Source of the DNA: Acidobacteriota bacterium | GTDB taxonomy: Bacteria > Acidobacteriota > Terriglobia > Acidiferrales > UBA7541 | Direction: 5' to 3' | Length of the DNA: 6,522 nucleotides | Assembly (NCBI GenBank): GCA_003161195.1 | Contig: PMOV01000115.1 | Location: 5,379 to 11,900, forward strand | Part shown: positions 5,431 through 6,522 of the stretch, piece after piece | Position numbering within the stretch: the stretch's first letter is position 1 | Layout: every line of letters begins with the position of its first letter | The notes under the pieces: model-generated | Database searches by the model: none | What the model saw: only the letters and a program-made list of their open reading frames with translations | What the model was told of the DNA's origin: nothing | Made by a program: the position numbers and the translations under genes

Positions 5431-5897
5431 GATTTGTTCCTTTCCGGTGCCATTTCCGCAGCCCGGTGAATGGCGCGGCGGATGCGCGGGTAGGTGCCGC
5501 AGCGGCAGATGTTGCCCCCCATGGCTTCGTCGATGTCTTGGTCAGTGGGTTTAGGAATTTCGCGAAGAAGGACAGCCGCGCTCATGATTTGGCCAGACTG
5601 GCAGTACCCGCATTGCGGAACATCGATTTCGATCCAGGCACGCTGTAGCGGATGGGAGGAATCCGGGGAGAGGCCTTCTATGGTGGTGACCTGCTTGCCT
5701 TCCACACGGGAAAGAGGCGCGACACAAGAGCGGATGGCTTTGCCGTCCAGGTGGACAGTGCAGGCTCCGCAAAGCGCCATGCCGCAGCCGAATTTTGTTC
5801 CCGTGAGGCCGAGTGAATCACGAAGCGCCCATAACAGCGGTGTTGCGGGATCGAGATCCACTTCCACTGTTTTTCCGTTTAGAACAAAACTGGTCAT
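5427..5897 (-). CDS. iorA: [2Fe-2S] small subunit of the molybdenum hydroxylase (IorA-like)
   Basis: It has 156 residues, typical for two-cluster small subunits of xanthine oxidase-type enzymes. The N-terminal plant-ferredoxin-like domain carries C38, C43, C46 and C58 (motif CGMALCGAC then SC). The C-terminal helical domain carries C96, C99, C131 and C133 (QCGYCQSGQ and CRCGTY). All eight cluster ligands are present. The protein passes electrons from the molybdenum site of the large subunit to the cytochrome encoded two genes on. The ATG at 5897 is chosen because AAGGAGG lies six bases upstream and the product starts directly with the beta strand MTSFVLNGK. An in-frame ATG at 5999 would add 34 residues not matching the family and would span that Shine-Dalgarno and the promoter. 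No signal peptide is present, so it is probably carried out with the Tat-tagged large subunit. First gene of the operon. Confidence 0.94.
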   Translation of the reverse strand: MTSFVLNGKTVEVDLDPATPLLWALRDSLGLTGTKFGCGMALCGACTVHLDGKAIRSCVAPLSRVEGKQVTTIEGLSPDSSHPLQRAWIEIDVPQCGYCQSGQIMSAAVLLREIPKPTDQDIDEAMGGNICRCGTYPRIRRAIHRAAEMAPERNKS

Positions 5898-5900
5898 AGC

Positions 5901-5910
5901 CCACCTCCTT
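5901..5910 (-). promoter_or_regulatory. Strong Shine-Dalgarno that fixes the iorA start
   Basis: AAGGAGGTGG on the minus strand closely matches the complement of the 16S 3' end. Its AAGGAGG core is six bases from the ATG at 5897. It rules out the longer in-frame start and marks the operon as highly translated when expressed. Confidence 0.85.
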
Positions 5911-5937
5911 GGCTGTGCTGCGCGACTACGCCCAAAG

Positions 5938-5965
5938 GATATAGCGGATTGCCTCATTTCTTCAA
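5938..5965 (-). promoter_or_regulatory. Candidate promoter of the iorAB-cytochrome operon
   Basis: On the minus strand TTGAAG (5965-5960, 4 of 6 to TTGACA), a 16-bp spacer, and TATATC (5943-5938, 4 of 6 to TATAAT). The start point would be near 5931, leaving a leader of about 34 nt that includes the Shine-Dalgarno. The -35 box overlaps the short palindromic pair TTCTT/AAGAA (5958-5969), a possible operator. Spacing supports it; the match is only moderate. Confidence 0.4.
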
Positions 5966-6080
5966 AGAAGGGTGAGCGGAGATGAAACTCGTGCATCATG
6001 CGACGAAGATGTGCGCCCGGGCTTGCACAGCTTCGCGGTTGGCTAATTGGTGATCATCTATGCAGGATGCGGACGTTGTG

Positions 6081-6112
6081 ATTCTTCGTGTGCCGCATGG
6101 CCGTCGAAGAAT
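6081..6112. repeat. Perfect 8-bp inverted repeat in the gap between the hydroxylase operon and the LolA-like gene
   Basis: ATTCTTCG (6081-6088) pairs with CGAAGAAT (6105-6112). Inside its 16-nt loop a smaller GCC/GGC hairpin (6092-6101) closes on GCAT. On the minus strand it begins 44 bases after the stop of the LolA-like gene, where a 3' hairpin would be expected, but no U tract follows. The rest of the gap (about 5966-6080 and 6113-6156) shows nothing I can assign. Confidence 0.5.
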
Positions 6113-6156
6113 AGAGGCGTTGCTGAACCCATAGCGGCCGAAACAACTCACCACGG

Positions 6157-6522
6157 CTAGTCGCGGCTGTTCTTGTATTTGTCTTTGTCTTTTTTGTCGC
6201 CGACTTCGGCGAAGCGTTTTTCCAGGGCGGCTTTGCCGAAGAAGCTGGGGGTTAGGCCGGTGTTGTAGGTGCAGGTGGCGTAGAAGGCTTGGTAGAAGCG
6301 GCGGCCATCGCGTTCGCGGGTGATTTGCAGCGGGGTCATGACGCCGCCGAGGCGCTGATAATTGGTGTAGATGGTGGTTTCGCTAGTGCGCTGGTTGTAG
6401 GTGCGGTCGATGGTCGTGATGACGCTGCGGGCCAGCAGATGGCTGATGCGTTCGATGGCCAGGCGCTGCGTGAGGTCGGCTTCGGGATCGCTGAATTCGA
6501 CCCACTCGACTTCTTTCATGTC
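6157..6522 (-). CDS. C-terminal part of a probable LolA-like (outer-membrane lipoprotein-sorting type) protein, 5' end outside window
   Basis: Only the last 121 codons are visible. The frame stays open to the window edge, so the ATG at 6519 may be internal. The visible part has a strand-turn-strand texture: SETTIYTNYQRLGGVMTPLQ (46-65), then ITRERDGRRFYQAFYATCTYN (66-86). It then has GLTPSFFGKAALEKRF (88-103) and a highly charged Lys/Asp tail. In LolA-like and related beta-sheet proteins a phrase such as 'Y-x-x-Y-x-x-x-x-G-V-x-x-P-x-x-I' is common near the C-terminus, often followed in acidobacterial relatives by a G-R-R-x-x-Q motif and a segment ending in FF. The resemblance is from memory and no diagnostic catalytic motif exists, so the call is tentative. 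It shares orientation with the hydroxylase operon but lies 259 bp upstream and is probably a separate unit. Confidence 0.5.
   Translation of the reverse strand, partial: DMKEVEWVEFSDPEADLTQRLAIERISHLLARSVITTIDRTYNQRTSETTIYTNYQRLGGVMTPLQITRERDGRRFYQAFYATCTYNTGLTPSFFGKAALEKRFAEVGDKKDKDKYKNSRD

Noticed and set aside
3484..5469. Long plus-strand open frame (661 codons) opposite the large-subunit gene
   Set aside because: The minus strand encodes a full-length molybdenum hydroxylase subunit with all expected motifs. The plus frame is rich in Gly, Arg and Phe with no domain sense and arises from GC-biased codon structure.
5898..5999. 34-residue N-terminal extension of the small subunit
   Set aside because: It would span the strong Shine-Dalgarno and the candidate promoter. 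It adds residues absent from the family, whose members start just before the first beta strand.

Overview
The window reads like a GC-rich Gram-negative chromosome, plausibly an acidobacterium. That assignment is weak. It rests on the periplasm-oriented molybdenum hydroxylase with its own c-type cytochrome, the Sec/Tat signal peptides, and the style of the LolA-like tail at the right edge. No taxonomic marker gene is present.

Left part (1-2151). The C-terminal half of a 14-helix DHA2-type MFS exporter runs in from the left edge. It ends convergently against a MarR-family regulator on the minus strand. The regulator is divergent from a gene for a secreted protein of unknown function. The 129-bp gap between these two start codons holds two copies of a TTGATATCAA-type palindrome whose centres are 43 bp apart. 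One lies inside the spacer of a good sigma70-like promoter for marR, and the other overlaps a -35-like box facing the secreted-protein gene. The marR promoter places transcription start at or next to the ATG, and there is no Shine-Dalgarno, so marR mRNA is probably leaderless.

Middle gap (2152-2572). About 420 bp carry no convincing gene but much structure: an 11-bp direct repeat, two hairpins, a decayed tRNA-Leu(CAG)-like sequence ending in CCA, and a hairpin just past the stop of the minus-strand operon.

Right part (2573-5965, minus strand). A tight three-gene operon encodes an isoquinoline 1-oxidoreductase-like molybdenum hydroxylase: a [2Fe-2S] small subunit (iorA-like), a Tat-signal molybdopterin large subunit (iorB-like), and a di-heme-motif c-type cytochrome. 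Both junctions are 4-nt ATGA overlaps. A promoter and a very strong Shine-Dalgarno precede the first gene. The expected flow is substrate to Mo centre to two 2Fe-2S clusters to cytochrome c in the periplasm, with no FAD subunit. The substrate is unknown.

Right edge (6157-6522, minus strand). The C-terminal part of a probable LolA-like outer-membrane lipoprotein-sorting-type protein runs off the window. The 259-bp gap between it and the operon start holds the operon promoter and a perfect 8-bp inverted repeat. No insertion sequence, CRISPR array or rRNA was seen. The window looks mostly ordinary. The most unusual items are the decayed tRNA-Leu, the paired MarR-type operators with a leaderless regulator, and the cytochrome-linked hydroxylase operon.
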